From: Paratinospora sagittata
Taxonomy: Eukaryota > Streptophyta > Magnoliopsida > Ranunculales > Menispermaceae
Length of the DNA stretch: 64,000 nt
Direction: 5' to 3'
NCBI GenBank assembly: GCA_035771175.1
Contig: CM069597.1
Location: 45,335,212 to 45,399,211 of the forward strand
In this document: positions 47,555-58,395 of the stretch, one piece after another
Layout of the letters: each line of letters opens with the position of its first letter
Numbering within the stretch: position 1 is the stretch's first letter
Program-made: the position numbers and the translations under genes
The notes under the pieces: generated by a model
Seen by the model: only the letters and a program-made list of their open reading frames with translations
What the model was told of the DNA's origin: nothing
Databases searched by the model: none

Positions 47555-50025
47555 TCAGCTGTATGAAATTAGAGCATTTGCAATGGTAGTCCTTGCTTTC
47601 TCACACAGCTCATCCGGGTTATTTCCTTCTATGGGCTTATGAATGACAACTTTCACTGATCCTGAGCTCACCGTACCCTCCATTCCCGCAGGCATAAGCT
47701 TGCCAGTACCCATGAGGGTAATAGGCACAATGGGCACTCCAGTTTTTGCTGCAACACTGAAGGCACCTTTCTGCATGTTGAAACCAAGGGCAGAAAAAGT
47801 GTAAGAACTAAGAAAAATGATGCATGAAAATGATGAAGTCTCCTTCCAACAGTTTAGAACTCACACGTTTAAGAAAGAAAAAAAAGTAGCAGACAAGTGC
47901 ACATGAGAAGGAGAGAGGAAGGTGTAAAATAATGGCCTTAAAAACTCAGATAGATCAGGCAAGATATCAGCATAGTGACGGTGACCAAATGTAACTTAAA
48001 ATCAATATCAACAAGGCTTTTTTTTCAAATTGGGAGGGACAGGCTGAATAAAACAGTTAATTCCCCCCTTTTTTTTTTTTTGTTGAGACAGTGCTATCCT
48101 TTCGACTAATCCATTGCGGCCTCCACCCACCCACAAGGCCACGAGCCGGGAGACCCAAAGAGTAAGACTCGCCACGCCACCCAGGAATAAATCCCAGAAT
48201 GGAAGCGTAGAGGGATTCGAACTTGCAACCAACCGAGTCAGCATTTGCTCGCCCGCCTCCCCCGACCACTGAGCCAATACCCTCATGGGTCAGATAATTC
48301 TCCATTTAATTCTACCGACAGCCATGTCAGGGACGTTTTAGTAATGAATTATGGAAGAACTGTGACTGGAGATTGCAAGATTTTAACTAGAAAAGATAAC
48401 GTCGAGAAACCCATTGTCCATTACAGAAAAGATAAAGATAAATTGCATATTGTTAAATACACTATTTCTCAACACTATCTACAAGCTTGGATTACAATTT
48501 AATGTATTTTTTGTGCACTGAGAACATCATTTTGCAACTCTGTCTCTGTTGAGTATATTTGTATATCCTGACATAGTTGATCCCAAGCCCGGATAAAGGA
48601 GGAGGGTTGCATTAGGTAGCTGACAGAAAACTTGTTGGATCAACTAACATGAATCTACTAAAGGAAATAGATTCATGTAGCCGACCCTATGTAGTTGGAA
48701 AAAAGGCTTCGTTGAGTTGAGTTGTATATTGATTGTGAAGTCTGACTTCACCAGATTAGCATTCATAATTCAAGAGGATATATATGTTAAAACTTAAAAT
48801 AAGTTTATAAATAAAAGTCTCACCTTAAAAGCACCCAATTTTCCATCTTTACTCCTAGTTCCCTCTGGAAAGAAAAAAACTGATGCTCCCCTTCTCACGA
48901 GGTCCATGCACCTTTTAAGACAATCCTAAATATATGATAAAAAAACTTAAATAAGAGAGGAGAAAAAAATAAATAAATAAAAAGGGACCTACCACAACTC
49001 CTCGTTTGAGAAGAATGGTAAGAAAATTAAGAGAAAATAATAATAATACCAATTGGCTTCTGCTGTCCATGCGCTTCAGAGGAATGGTACCCATCATGTA
49101 CATGGCCCATCCAATAATAGGAAAGAAAAATATCCCAGTCTTGCTAATGAACTTGAAGCTTCTCCCAAGAATCAGAAGAGTATAAATATCTAAAAAGCTT
49201 TGATGGTTGGAAACATACACTGCTGGAGTATCAGGTGAAACCAAATTTTCTAATCCTTGAAACTCAACCTTAAAGAATGGAAAAATGCTTAATGCTGCCC
49301 AAGTCTTTGCAACAAGGTGCTGGGCTCTTCTTCGATATCGATCAAATAGGAGCACAAAAGGATGAGCCACCAACATCACCATGAATAGAAAGATGGCAAC
49401 AAAGGCTGTTACAGCATAAAAACAAACCCCTCTAACTTTTGAAACCAACTGGAAGTCTGCAAATCAGAAAAAAGATCGTTCAGTTCTAAAGGTTGATAAC
49501 AAATATACAACAATATAAATATCAAAAATATTTTCTAGTATGCCTGTCAATAAGTAGGAGGCATCTGGAGAGCCAGCTCCAGCGAGCTCAGATCTGACCA
49601 CAATATCTCTGGGCACAGAACCACGCCGTCGGCCAATCACATAATATGGTCTAGAAAACTCTATATTTTGCTTAGACCTGTTCCAATATTCGCTGAAATG
49701 TGCACTTTGCAACCCTGACCTCTTTCTTGGAACTGTGGAAGGAATAAAAGCAACATTGAGGATTAAGATTTAATTGAATATCATAAAAAAAAGAAGAAAA
49801 ATATTTTTTGAGAAGAAAAAAAAATAAAGAAATATATGATTGCTATAGTTGGTGTCTTTAACATATACCAATTCAGTATAGTCATTCCTCTAACACAAGA
49901 ACACAATAAAAATGAACCTTACCACTAACAATTGAATTGTTTTTATGGCTAGTGTGATAACCATTGGATAAAAGAGATGCACGAGGAAGGGACGTGTGTG
50001 GCATATAACATGAAGGGACTTCCAT
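47555..50025 (-). CDS. LPAT1: 1-acyl-sn-glycerol-3-phosphate acyltransferase, chloroplastic
   Basis: Five exons (50025-49923, 49732-49544, 49456-49050, 48925-48824, 47770-47555) give a 338-residue protein. It acylates lysophosphatidic acid to phosphatidic acid in the plastid envelope, the second step of the prokaryotic glycerolipid pathway. The N-terminus (MEVPSCYMPHTSLPRASLLS) is transit-peptide-like. A hydrophobic segment spans about residues 108-135. The PlsC acyltransferase motifs are NHQSFLD at 181-187, with catalytic His182 and Asp187, FPEGTRS at 252-258, and VPITLMGTGK further on. Intron 2 seems to use a GC donor (ACAG|gcatac), because no GT site keeps the frame. Intron 4 contains a SINE and another dispersed repeat. 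It is the ATS2/LPAT1 type, not the microsomal LPAT2 type. Confidence 0.93.
48060..48305 (-). mobile_element. tRNA-derived SINE in LPAT intron 4
   Basis: On the minus strand it begins ACCCATGAGGGTATTGGCTC, with A box TGGCTCAGTGG and B box GGTTGCAAGTTCGAATCCC. A GC-rich body and a terminal A run follow (top-strand T run at 48070-48081). The 82- and 92-codon minus frames here are SINE shadows. Confidence 0.85.
48565..48735 (+). mobile_element. dispersed SINE-like repeat in LPAT intron 4
   Basis: The sequence 'gatcccaagcccggataaag...gagggttgcattaggtagctgacag...tcatgtagccgaccc...ttggaaaaaaggcttcgttgagttgagttg' is a widely scattered plant repeat motif. The same sequence, inverted and split, is found in RNC1 intron 1. 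Confidence 0.6.
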
Positions 50026-52002
50026 TTCTTCTGCCGCAAACTAGATAGTATGTTATTTGTTCATATCAAAGAAAGCATGAAGGCGACAAAATCTATTTGA
50101 AATGGAAATGACACTTCTTTAGAGTATTTCTGTCAAAGGATTTCTGATCCAGCTTTGCCAATGATGTTTAAACAACGATGTTCTCCAGACCGAGCCTTCA
50201 GAACACACTCACAAGGAACAATAAATTGCTCAATATCTACTGTCAAAAAAAGAAGAAGCAGTGGCTGAAGTAAGTATATATACCACACGGTATGATCTTT
50301 AGGAACTCAACAATCTCTAACAAGTTTGACATGCCATTTCAATAGACGGTGGCTACCAAACAAAATTAGCATCATCTTCAGAAATTATATAACTGCTTAG
50401 AGAATTATGTCAAAACAAAATCTGAATACAATCATACAACTAAATTTTCGTCAATTTATACTGCACATTTCAGAAAGACAATGTATAATCAAACCATACT
50501 CCAATAACAGTACAGACATTTGAAATTGTAACTCTTGACTTAATAACTCAAAGTCTACTTATATTTCTAGAAACCTGATATCTGCACTAAAAACTAAAAT
50601 TCTGCACTAAAAACTAAAATTCTAAGTTTTTCAAAACATTAACTGGTATTCACTTAAAAGTACAGAAAAACGACTACACATTTAAGTCGTCATTATACAG
50701 CAGCTAGTTATCTATTTTCATCTCCAGACAATTTTTGGAATCACCAATTGCAGTTGGAAAAGTAACAAAAAGAAGTGAAGCAAACTAACCATCAAACTCT
50801 TTAATCTATATATCCATTTTTCTTATGAACTTTCTCCTCAAAAAAATTATGCACTTAGATATACAAGCATAAGGACAGTATAGGGAATGCTTGGACCCAG
50901 TGGACCACCACACCCAGGTGAGAGCAAATCATCCCAGCTTAACAGATTCATTCATTTTGTCAAGGGACGATTCCACCCTTTTCTTTTCTGATATTAAGCC
51001 AATGAATTGGAACAAATCAACTGATGAATCTATATTTTCTATTATGGTTCCACGGAATTTAAAAATTTCATACCATTTTTCAGATTTATCAACAAAAACC
51101 ACTTACCCCAAAGAGCTATTCCAAATTCACGAATCAGTCATGGGGAATTAATACATTTCGATTGTATGGCGTATACATGCTATGTGCACAAAATAGATGG
51201 TGGTTCTATTTTGATCATAAAATGCTTGATCCTAGAATGATTATTCGATGTTTTATTACTCTTTGGATCATAATCCAATCCAAATTTCTAAAGTTATCAT
51301 AATTCATAGAAAAAATCCACCGAATATTCCACTTCGATAAATAATTCTATTCATTGGTATGCCGTGGGGTATGAGCCAGCAGATTACACCATTTCTCTAA
51401 ACAATTTTCTTTAGCAAGAAACTTCCCAGACATACTTCCATCTATTATTAATTGGATTGGGTTTATTTAATTGATTCTTTGACCATCCTTAAAAAAATCA
51501 TAAGACTAAAATTCCAATTCCTAATTAAAACTTAAAACTAGCATATTCACAGCAAAGACTATTTTGGCAGGAGATTCTGCTCATTCAAAGGCCCTTTAAC
51601 CTTCTATAATAACCCAGGACTAACTTTTCCATACATGATCAACTCAAAAACATACATGGTACATCAGCAACCCATTACTCCAACCATCTTCAAGCCTCAC
51701 TAGAAAAACTCAGCTGGTTATCAATTTTGCATATAAGAACTGGTATGAATATATAATGATGAACATAGGCAAAACCAAAAAATTAACTTAAGAACTTTCA
51801 GAAACCAAAGGTTAAATATATGTATATAATATTATAGCTCTCAGATAATCAAACCCAAAACCCTATACTCATCATACTAAAAGCAAATCACACTAAAATC
51901 ACAGTTCTTGCGACAATAATCTCTTATATTTATTTATAAATGGTGTGGACTAGCATAGTCATTCCCGTTTAGATGAGGATGACTTTTACTGTCCAAGTGG
52001 GA
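50026..52002. other. upstream region of LPAT, no gene seen
   Basis: 50880-51380 includes an 87-codon frame (50891-51151, MDPVDHHTQVRANHPSLTDS...) and AT-rich text of organelle-like character ('tctattttgatcataaaatg'). I could not assign it. It may be an organelle-derived or decayed sequence. A direct repeat 'tctgcactaaaaactaaaat' lies at 50581-50622. Confidence 0.35.
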
Positions 52003-52550
52003 GAATGTTGCATTTATTTATAAATATAAGATTGGTTTAGTCATTACTATAAGGATCCGGAAACAGTAATGGTTAAATGTCAAAAATACAGGAGCATTTA
52101 CGTGTTGGTACATTTGGTATGTGTGTGATTAATGTTGTATTTGTACCATTTATGGTGTACCCAATCAAGTAGTACGAATGGTTTTAAGTGTGACCCTTTT
52201 ATTATAATTGTTTATTTGACTCATAATGGGATGGGTCACCTTTTAGCTAATAAGGGGAGGTCCCTACACTCTACCACATCTATCTATTGGGCTAGCCCAT
52301 TGAGTTCCAATATCTTGATCTCAATACAGTCTTGAACCAATAGGTTCATTGGTGCTAAGTGGGGAAGAGTGCAGTGCACACCCCTTTCTCTATTTCTCTC
52401 TCTAAATGGCAGATCAAACACCACCATTACCACCGATGGATCCAGCGACACTTCCAACGTCATTCACTGCCGGAGAAAACTCCGGCAAAGGTGCTCCACC
52501 TTCGGCTCTCATAGGTTTGCGAATCTTTTATATTAAAGTATGTATAGATG
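52003..52550 (+). mobile_element. Copia-type 3' LTR or hybrid remnant with short gag-like ORF
   Basis: 'gtccaagtgggagaa' at 51988-52002 is a typical Copia polypurine tract placed just before TGTTGCATT, a plausible LTR start. Further on, an ATG at 52406 opens MADQTPPLPPMDPATLPTSF..., a Pro-rich N-terminus of the type found on Copia gag proteins, which ends in frame at about 52552. No matching second LTR is in the window, so limits and type remain uncertain. Confidence 0.35.
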
Positions 52551-52552
52551 GA

Positions 52553-53377
52553 TTGGGTCCTTAAGATATTTGTTTATATCTCGGTGAATTGTTTTTCAAC
52601 ATAATCAACCCTCTGTCAGCTAAAATCCTCCAAATACCACAACTATAGCATGAATATTAACAACGCATAATCAATCATACCATCAAACAATAGAAAATCT
52701 GGAATCAAAGAAGCAGATAGATAAAGAACCATACCAAGCTCTATCGCAATCACCAGAATCTCTGATAAAAACTCTCAATTCTCTTTTTTTATAAAGAAAA
52801 ACTGAAGAAGTCGCAATTCAGAGAGCATCAGATTCCTCGGAACTTGTAGAGAAAATATTCAAGTGTTTCTCAGGAAAAAGATGAATTACTGAAAGCTACG
52901 GGTTCGCCGTTCAATGAGCTTATCTGCAAGTAAAAATTCCCCAAGGGTTTTTTTTCCTTTCTTTCTTTCTGGCAATTGATCGAACACCTTCTATGCAAAC
53001 TGTAATGTGAATCCAAACATACTGATGATAATAAATAAATCATGCAATACTACTCGTATTTTTTGTTCTCTCATGCTCCTTCGTGATCAGCTTGAATCGA
53101 AAACACCTGATTGAGAGTAGATTAATTCCACGGAAGATTTCGAAGAAGAAGCGCTTCAATTTCTTTAGATCCGCATCGATTCAAGTTCCGAAACTGCAGT
53201 TTTACACTCTGACGTTGTTAAAATTAACTTGTTGTAAGGAAAATTTAATGAGAACGAAGATGATAAAACTGAAGTTAATTGATTGCTCCGAAATTATTTG
53301 CAAGAAAACAAAACCTTAGCATTATCATCTACAAGAACACCGTAGAAAAACACATAAAAAAAAAACATTACAGATTT
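52553..53377. other. intergenic sequence with possible LPAT core promoter on the minus strand
   Basis: No ORF is supported (the 53083-53319 frame is basic and featureless). On the minus strand TATAAAA (52787-52793) is followed about 55 bp on by a good donor (GAGCTTG|gtatgg at 52735), consistent with a non-coding first exon of the LPAT gene and a 2.7-kb 5'-UTR intron. Inference only. Confidence 0.3.
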
Positions 53378-53402
53378 TGCGGTGAGCGTGGATCGAACAC
53401 GC

Positions 53403-53445
<43 letters not shown>

Positions 53446-53450
53446 CCCGC
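53378..53450 (-). tRNA. tRNA-Phe (anticodon GAA)
   Basis: The 73-nt minus-strand sequence starts GCGGGGATAGCTCAGTTGGG and folds as a standard cloverleaf. The acceptor stem is GCGGGGA paired with TCACCGC (one G-T/A-C variant), the D arm GCTCAGTTGGGAGAGC, the anticodon loop CTGAAGA, and the T arm CGCGTGTTCGATCCACGCTC. No encoded CCA and no intron are present. A long T run follows on the coding strand at about 53357-53366, suitable as a Pol III terminator. This matches the conserved nuclear plant tRNA-Phe. Confidence 0.97.
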
Positions 53451-54613
53451 TTGTTGTCGTTAGTTAAAGGTTCTAAATTATAATATTTAAATAATTTCTT
53501 TTCTAATGAATGTAACTCTATTCCAACTATATGTTCATGTTCATGTACATGTCCATTGAATGTGTGTAATTTACATTATCTTACAGTTAAATTAATATTT
53601 TCTTTTTTTAAAGGAATCTTATTACTTCTTAATTAATTATTGTCTTAGACGTTTTATAGCTGTACGAAATTTTAATAAACCTATAGTATTTCATTGATTC
53701 TAAATAGATATATACCTAATTTTTGTATAATTATAATTCATAAATTATTTATTAGCAATGAGTATTTATATGAAAAAAAAAATGTTTTGAGTTAAAGATT
53801 ACCATATTATTTTAGTTGTGTCATTAAACATATATAATTTATGTTTGCTAAAATTATATATAATTCATACTGAATGTGATTTATGCTTATCCAAATCGAA
53901 AATATTAAAATAATTAATATCTTTAGTTGACATAAATGAAAACACTTCTAGTGTTGCTCAATTGAATTGTAATGAATGATGTGTCTATACATACATGATT
54001 TAATATAATTTAATGGTTTATTAAATGTAATGTTTAAGGTATCAACAATTTGATACAAGTCGATTTCTTATTCAAATTGGAAGTAATCAATTTGATATTT
54101 TACTTTATCAAATAAAATAAATCTAATTGTGGTAAACTAAACTAAATATTATTAGTTTAAAATTTATCAATTTGATATTCGGTTTCACGATTTGAATCAA
54201 CCCCTTAACACTCTAGCACTGCTGATTTTTGTGAAATTAGCACTTCTAGCTAATTATTTAACAAAGTTTTATAAATTTCATTGCTTGAAGCTAATGCCTA
54301 TGAGGTCCCTCTATGAAAGATGTGCAAGCCAAGAAGACCATTAAAAAAACAGAACTCTCTGGCTAGCTAGTATATTTTGCTTCAAGCAATGGAATACTAC
54401 AAAATATTCCAGTACTCTAGAAAGCAGGATATCTACTCAACTCCCATTCTCCTTTGCCTCATTGCCTGCCAAGTAGTTCTCTACCTCAGCCCTACCAACC
54501 AAATCTCCCCAAACTCAACCATTCAAATAAGTTCTGGACTACATGATCAAGACCCTCAATATATAAAAACATAATTTAATGTTATACAAGGGGCAAGGAA
54601 AATGAAAACCCTC
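53451..54613. other. AT-rich spacer upstream of the metacaspase gene
   Basis: No gene is recognised; the frame at 54377-54574 has no motif. 53975-54015 (gatgtgtctatacatacatg...) belongs to the same dispersed repeat type seen near 6405 and 38740. Confidence 0.4.
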
Positions 54614-54621
54614 TATATATA
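54613..54621 (+). promoter_or_regulatory. TATA box of the metacaspase gene
   Basis: 'ctatatatag' lies about 120 bp upstream of the ATG at 54740 in a position suited to a core promoter, with an A-rich 5' UTR (aaaaaaaaaatcagagagaa) in between. Confidence 0.5.
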
Positions 54622-54739
54622 GTGCCACAAAACACAATATATGATGAGACCAGCCTCTAAAAAAAAAAATCAGAGAGAAATTTCATAATTTGTATCATCA
54701 TTAGTATTAGTATTATTATTATTGCTATTATTGGACTAT

Positions 54740-56340
54740 ATGGATCAGAAGTTGGTGAAGAAGAGGCTGGCCACGTTGGTTGGGTGCAACTACGTGAACA
54801 CGCGAAATGAGCTACATGGTTGCATCAACGACGTGAAGGCGATGCGAGAAACGCTGGTGAGCCGGTTTGGGTTCGATCCGAACAACATTGAGGTCCTAAC
54901 CGATGCACCGGGCTCGGTGGTGGTGCCAACCGGTGCGAACATTATGAAGGCGCTTAATCGAATGATCGAGCGGGCTGAGCCAGGAGATGTGTTGTTCTTC
55001 CATTATAGCGGGCACGGGACTCGAATTCCATCCAACCATGGGTTCAGGCACGAGGAGGCCATCGTGCCATGTGATTTCAATCTCATCACTGGTGAGTTAA
55101 TTTTTCTTGAAAATTAATATTATAACTTTTTGTTTTAATAATTATGTAAAAAAAAAAACAGTTAATTGTTATTTAATTGAGTAATTAAAGTTTGAATAAA
55201 TGAACTAATACTAGTTTTTTTTTTTTTTTTTTGTAAAAAGGACTGAGAAGAGAGGAACTTAAAAATAAAAATATGGGTAAAGATGAAAAAAGATGACGTG
55301 CCAATCTGTCGTTAAAAGATCAGCATTTTTATATTATATAATTAAATATTTTTTAATCAAGTTGTCCTTAGATTAATTTATTATTGCAATTTTGTTTTAG
55401 AAATTACTTGCTAATATTATTAACTTTTTTTATATGTATAAATGATCAGTTTACACATTTTTTTGTATTCATTATTATCACACAACTTGTCATGTATGTT
55501 AGTCATCCTTAAAGCACACGCACGATGCATGATATGAGAACATCTAATGTATTTAATGAATTGTGCGTTGAAAACAAATGCTAAAAAATATCGTTGAATA
55601 GCACTAGTATCTTATAAAATAATTTCAAAAATATATCACACGACAAATTTATTATTTTCGTGCACAATTTGATAAGAATCATCGCAACAAAAATATATGC
55701 TAACGACAACTATATAAAAAATATTGCAGATGTTGATTTTCGACACCTTGTGAATCGTTTGCCAGAGGGAGTAAGCTTCACCGTCCTCTCTGACTCATGT
55801 CATAGTGGCGGCCTCATCGACAAAGAAAAAGAACAAATTGGACCTTCCATGATTAAAAAGTCCACATCAAATCTACAAAAAAAGCCGAAGTCCATCTCCT
55901 TCGACACCATTTTAAGCCATCTTGCTTCCCTATCTGGCATTGAATCCTTGAACATAGGCACACATTTATTAGAACTATTTGGAATAGAAGCAAGTGCCAA
56001 ATTCAAATCATCATCTGATCACGAGCTTAAAAAACTGAGTGTTTTAAGCCCTATAAGTCATGATTTAGGGATTTTATTAAGTGGGTGTCAAGCAAATGAG
56101 ATCTCTGCAGATATGAATCCAAGCATGGGAGAAGGTAAAGCTTATGGAGCTTTCAACAATGCTCTTCAAATGGTTTTGAAAGAGCACAAGAATGGTTCAC
56201 CTAGCAATAAAGAATTGGTATTACTTGCAAGGGAAGTGTTAAAAGCTCAAGGCTTTGAACAACACCCTTGCTTGTATTGCAGTGATGAGAATGCCAATGC
56301 ACCCTTCTTGTGCCATGTTAAACATCCCTCAATTGTTTGA
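54740..56340 (+). CDS. MC9: type II metacaspase, MC9-like
   Basis: Two exons (54740-55091 and 55730-56340, phase 1, GT-AG) encode 320 residues. Metacaspases are Arg/Lys-specific cysteine proteases of clan CD acting in developmental and stress-induced cell death. The catalytic dyad is visible: His92 in FFHYSGHGTRIP and Cys141 in SDSCHSGG. The p20 region is residues 1-150, a linker of about 80 residues (KKSTSNLQKKPKS...) follows, and the p10 region carries GILLSGCQANEISAD and QHPCLYCSDENA. Absence of an N-terminal zinc finger and prodomain, and the linker between p20 and p10, make it type II. The short linker and the overall length of about 320 favour the MC9 subgroup over the MC4-MC8 group, which is 360-420 residues. 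The upstream in-frame ATG at 54722 adds six hydrophobic residues and is unlikely to be used. Confidence 0.93.
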
Positions 56341-56941
56341 GATATTGGTTGAATTTGTTGATACACATTCATATTTATTGTATTAAAATACCTTTAATAA
56401 GTGTTATATATATGCCTTTGTAAATAATAAAAACTTTATTGCTAGCAAAAAATAAAATGTTATATGTGCCCAAAGTTCATTTGATACATATTGTTAGTAC
56501 AAGATTTGACCAACATCAGTGTACGATGTGGTGGAAGAAAAATGTTGATCTGGAACTCGTCGGAGTGCTGGTGAAATTGCCGGAGGTTGGATATCTGAAA
56601 GGAGTAAAACAAGAGATAATAGGTTATCGTGAGGAACACCGGTGTGGTGTCGGCCAAACACCATTCAATGCCTAAGTTAGTTCAGAACTGCGTAATACTG
56701 AACTTAGTCGAGAATGACTTAGAGTTGTATTGGGAGTGCATAACTGATTCCTGGTAGGATTTGCTTAGATCCCCAAGGGACTAGGACTACTTATTAGCCT
56801 TATAGTCGAACTGGTAGAATATATGGCCTTATCATAGTCGGATTAGGAGTAAATCCCGAACTTGTCGCAATGGATCACGCCATATCCCTATCTGATTGGG
56901 CATTCCGTCGTCGTCTGTTCCTGAGTCGGGAGATCACTACA
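56341..56941. other. metacaspase 3' flank and LTR-like repeat debris
   Basis: From about 56500 the sequence resembles the repeat at 5970-6205 (atttgaccaacatcag, gtgaggaacacc) and continues as GC-richer text with 'gactaggactacttattagccttatagtcgaactgg'. It is probably an old LTR fragment, and no gene is seen. Confidence 0.4.
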
Positions 56942-57507
56942 TGTCACACCCTGGGTTGCACAGCGTGCCCCCTACCCAGGTGTGGGCGCACCCCTTCAGG
57001 GCGAACACCTAGCCATAGTACCACATAATATTGTCCTATTGCCATGTAGCAACCCAACCGCAGCTGGTCTACATCGAAACGATTATTTGTCTCTACTATT
57101 CACTCATGAATAGTAAAGGACCTCCCTAGGAATCGAACTCGAGACCTCCCTTAAGGAGTCTAATTTCGCATTCCTAGTACCCATTGAACCATGGCTAGGC
57201 GTTCGCCCCGAGGGGGTGAGCCCACCCCTGGGTAGGGGGCACGCTGTATGGTTCAATGGGTACTAGGAATGCGAAATTAGACTCCTTAAGGGAGGTCTCG
57301 AGTTCGATTCCTAAGGAGGCCCTTTACTATTCATGAGTGAATAGTAGGGACAAATAATCGTTTCGATGTAGACCAGCTGCGGTTGGGTTGCTACATGGCG
57401 ATAGGACAATATTATGTGGTACTATGGCTAGGCGTTCGCCCCGAGGGGGTGCGCCCACACCTGGGTAGGGGGCACGCTGTGCAACCCAGGGTGTGACAAA
57501 AAGGTCT
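56942..57507 (+). mobile_element. 566-bp near-perfect palindrome with tRNA-like boxes (relative of 12826-13312)
   Basis: The left arm starts TGTCACACCCTGGGTTGCAC and the right arm ends with its inverse ...CCCAGGGTGTGACA. Inside each arm is a tRNA-like segment (TGGTTCAATGGGTAC and GAGTTCGATTCC, resembling A and B boxes) followed by GAGG(C)CC and the hairpin ACTATTCATGAGTGAATAGT. The loop carries a third inverted copy of 'ggcgttcgccccgaggggg'. Terminal word, boxes, hairpin and the right-hand flank 'aaaaggtctta' are shared with 12826-13312, although most of the arm sequence differs. Here the expected LTR-like right end is missing: a gypsy LTR begins six bases after that flank, so this copy seems to have been split by that insertion. 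Confidence 0.8.
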
Positions 57508-58230
57508 TACGTTGTGGCGACCCCGCGCCCCAGACCACCAACCCCGCAAGGAATGGTGTGCGGAATGCCGGGGCGGGACACCCGGCGTAGGCATCTCCAA
57601 CCACTCCTCAACTCCCGTGAGGTAGTTGAGACCCTACAAGCCTTATCCCAAACAACGACATGATATCAAAATGTACTAAACAAAACTACCCACCGTATTA
57701 ATCATCCAAGACAAGAGATAATCCATAAAAATGAACCATAAATAAAATCATAATCCCTACAGTCCATTAAAATTAACATAGACATAAAATCTAAAATTGT
57801 GGGTACAAATAAAAACCGTCATATGCCCACATAGTCTATCTAACAAGTCCCAACTCACCCATACTACAATGTGGTAAGTGTTATAATTACATAATCCAAA
57901 ACATAATACTTCATAATTTAAAACACAATTCAATCAAAATGCCTCTCAACTCACATCGAGGCGTTGGATTCTCTCGCAGGCAAGGCCCTCAAGATATGAC
58001 TACTCCTTTGCCCTTATTCAGGACAGAAGGACCTGAAAGAGGAAAATGAAGGTGAGCCAACGATGCCTAGTGAATAGAATTCAAATATGCTATCAATACT
58101 CATCAATAAAAACCATGTATGCATGTCAATGTGTAGCATGATTAAAAGCTCATAACATATAGATATCAAGCATTTATAATAAGTTCGATGCAAGTAAAAG
58201 CTTATCAATTTGAATCCACATTCCACATGC

Positions 58231-58395
58231 TTTGGGTTACTAGTACATGTCTATTTCACCGTGCCGTTGATCCCAATCATGTTTATTTGGGTTACTAGTA
58301 CACGTCTATTTCACCGTGTCGTTGATCCCAATCATTTTTATTTGGGTTACTAGTACACGTCTATTTCACCGTGCCGTTGATCCCAATCATTTCCT
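58231..58395. repeat. three-copy tandem repeat, 55-bp period, inside LTR B
   Basis: The unit 'tttgggttactagtacacgt...ccgttgatcccaatcat' starts at 58231, 58286 and 58341 with only single-base differences. Confidence 0.95.

Noticed and set aside
48008..48305. Two minus-strand ORFs of 82-92 codons
   Set aside because: They lie wholly within a tRNA-derived SINE in an LPAT intron.
53279..53467. 62-codon ORF ending GERGSNTRPSDLQSDALPTELSP
   Set aside because: The recognisable tail is the translated reverse of the tRNA-Phe gene, a common artefact.
57412..57600. 62-codon GC-rich ORF
   Set aside because: It spans the palindrome end and LTR B start; a chance frame.
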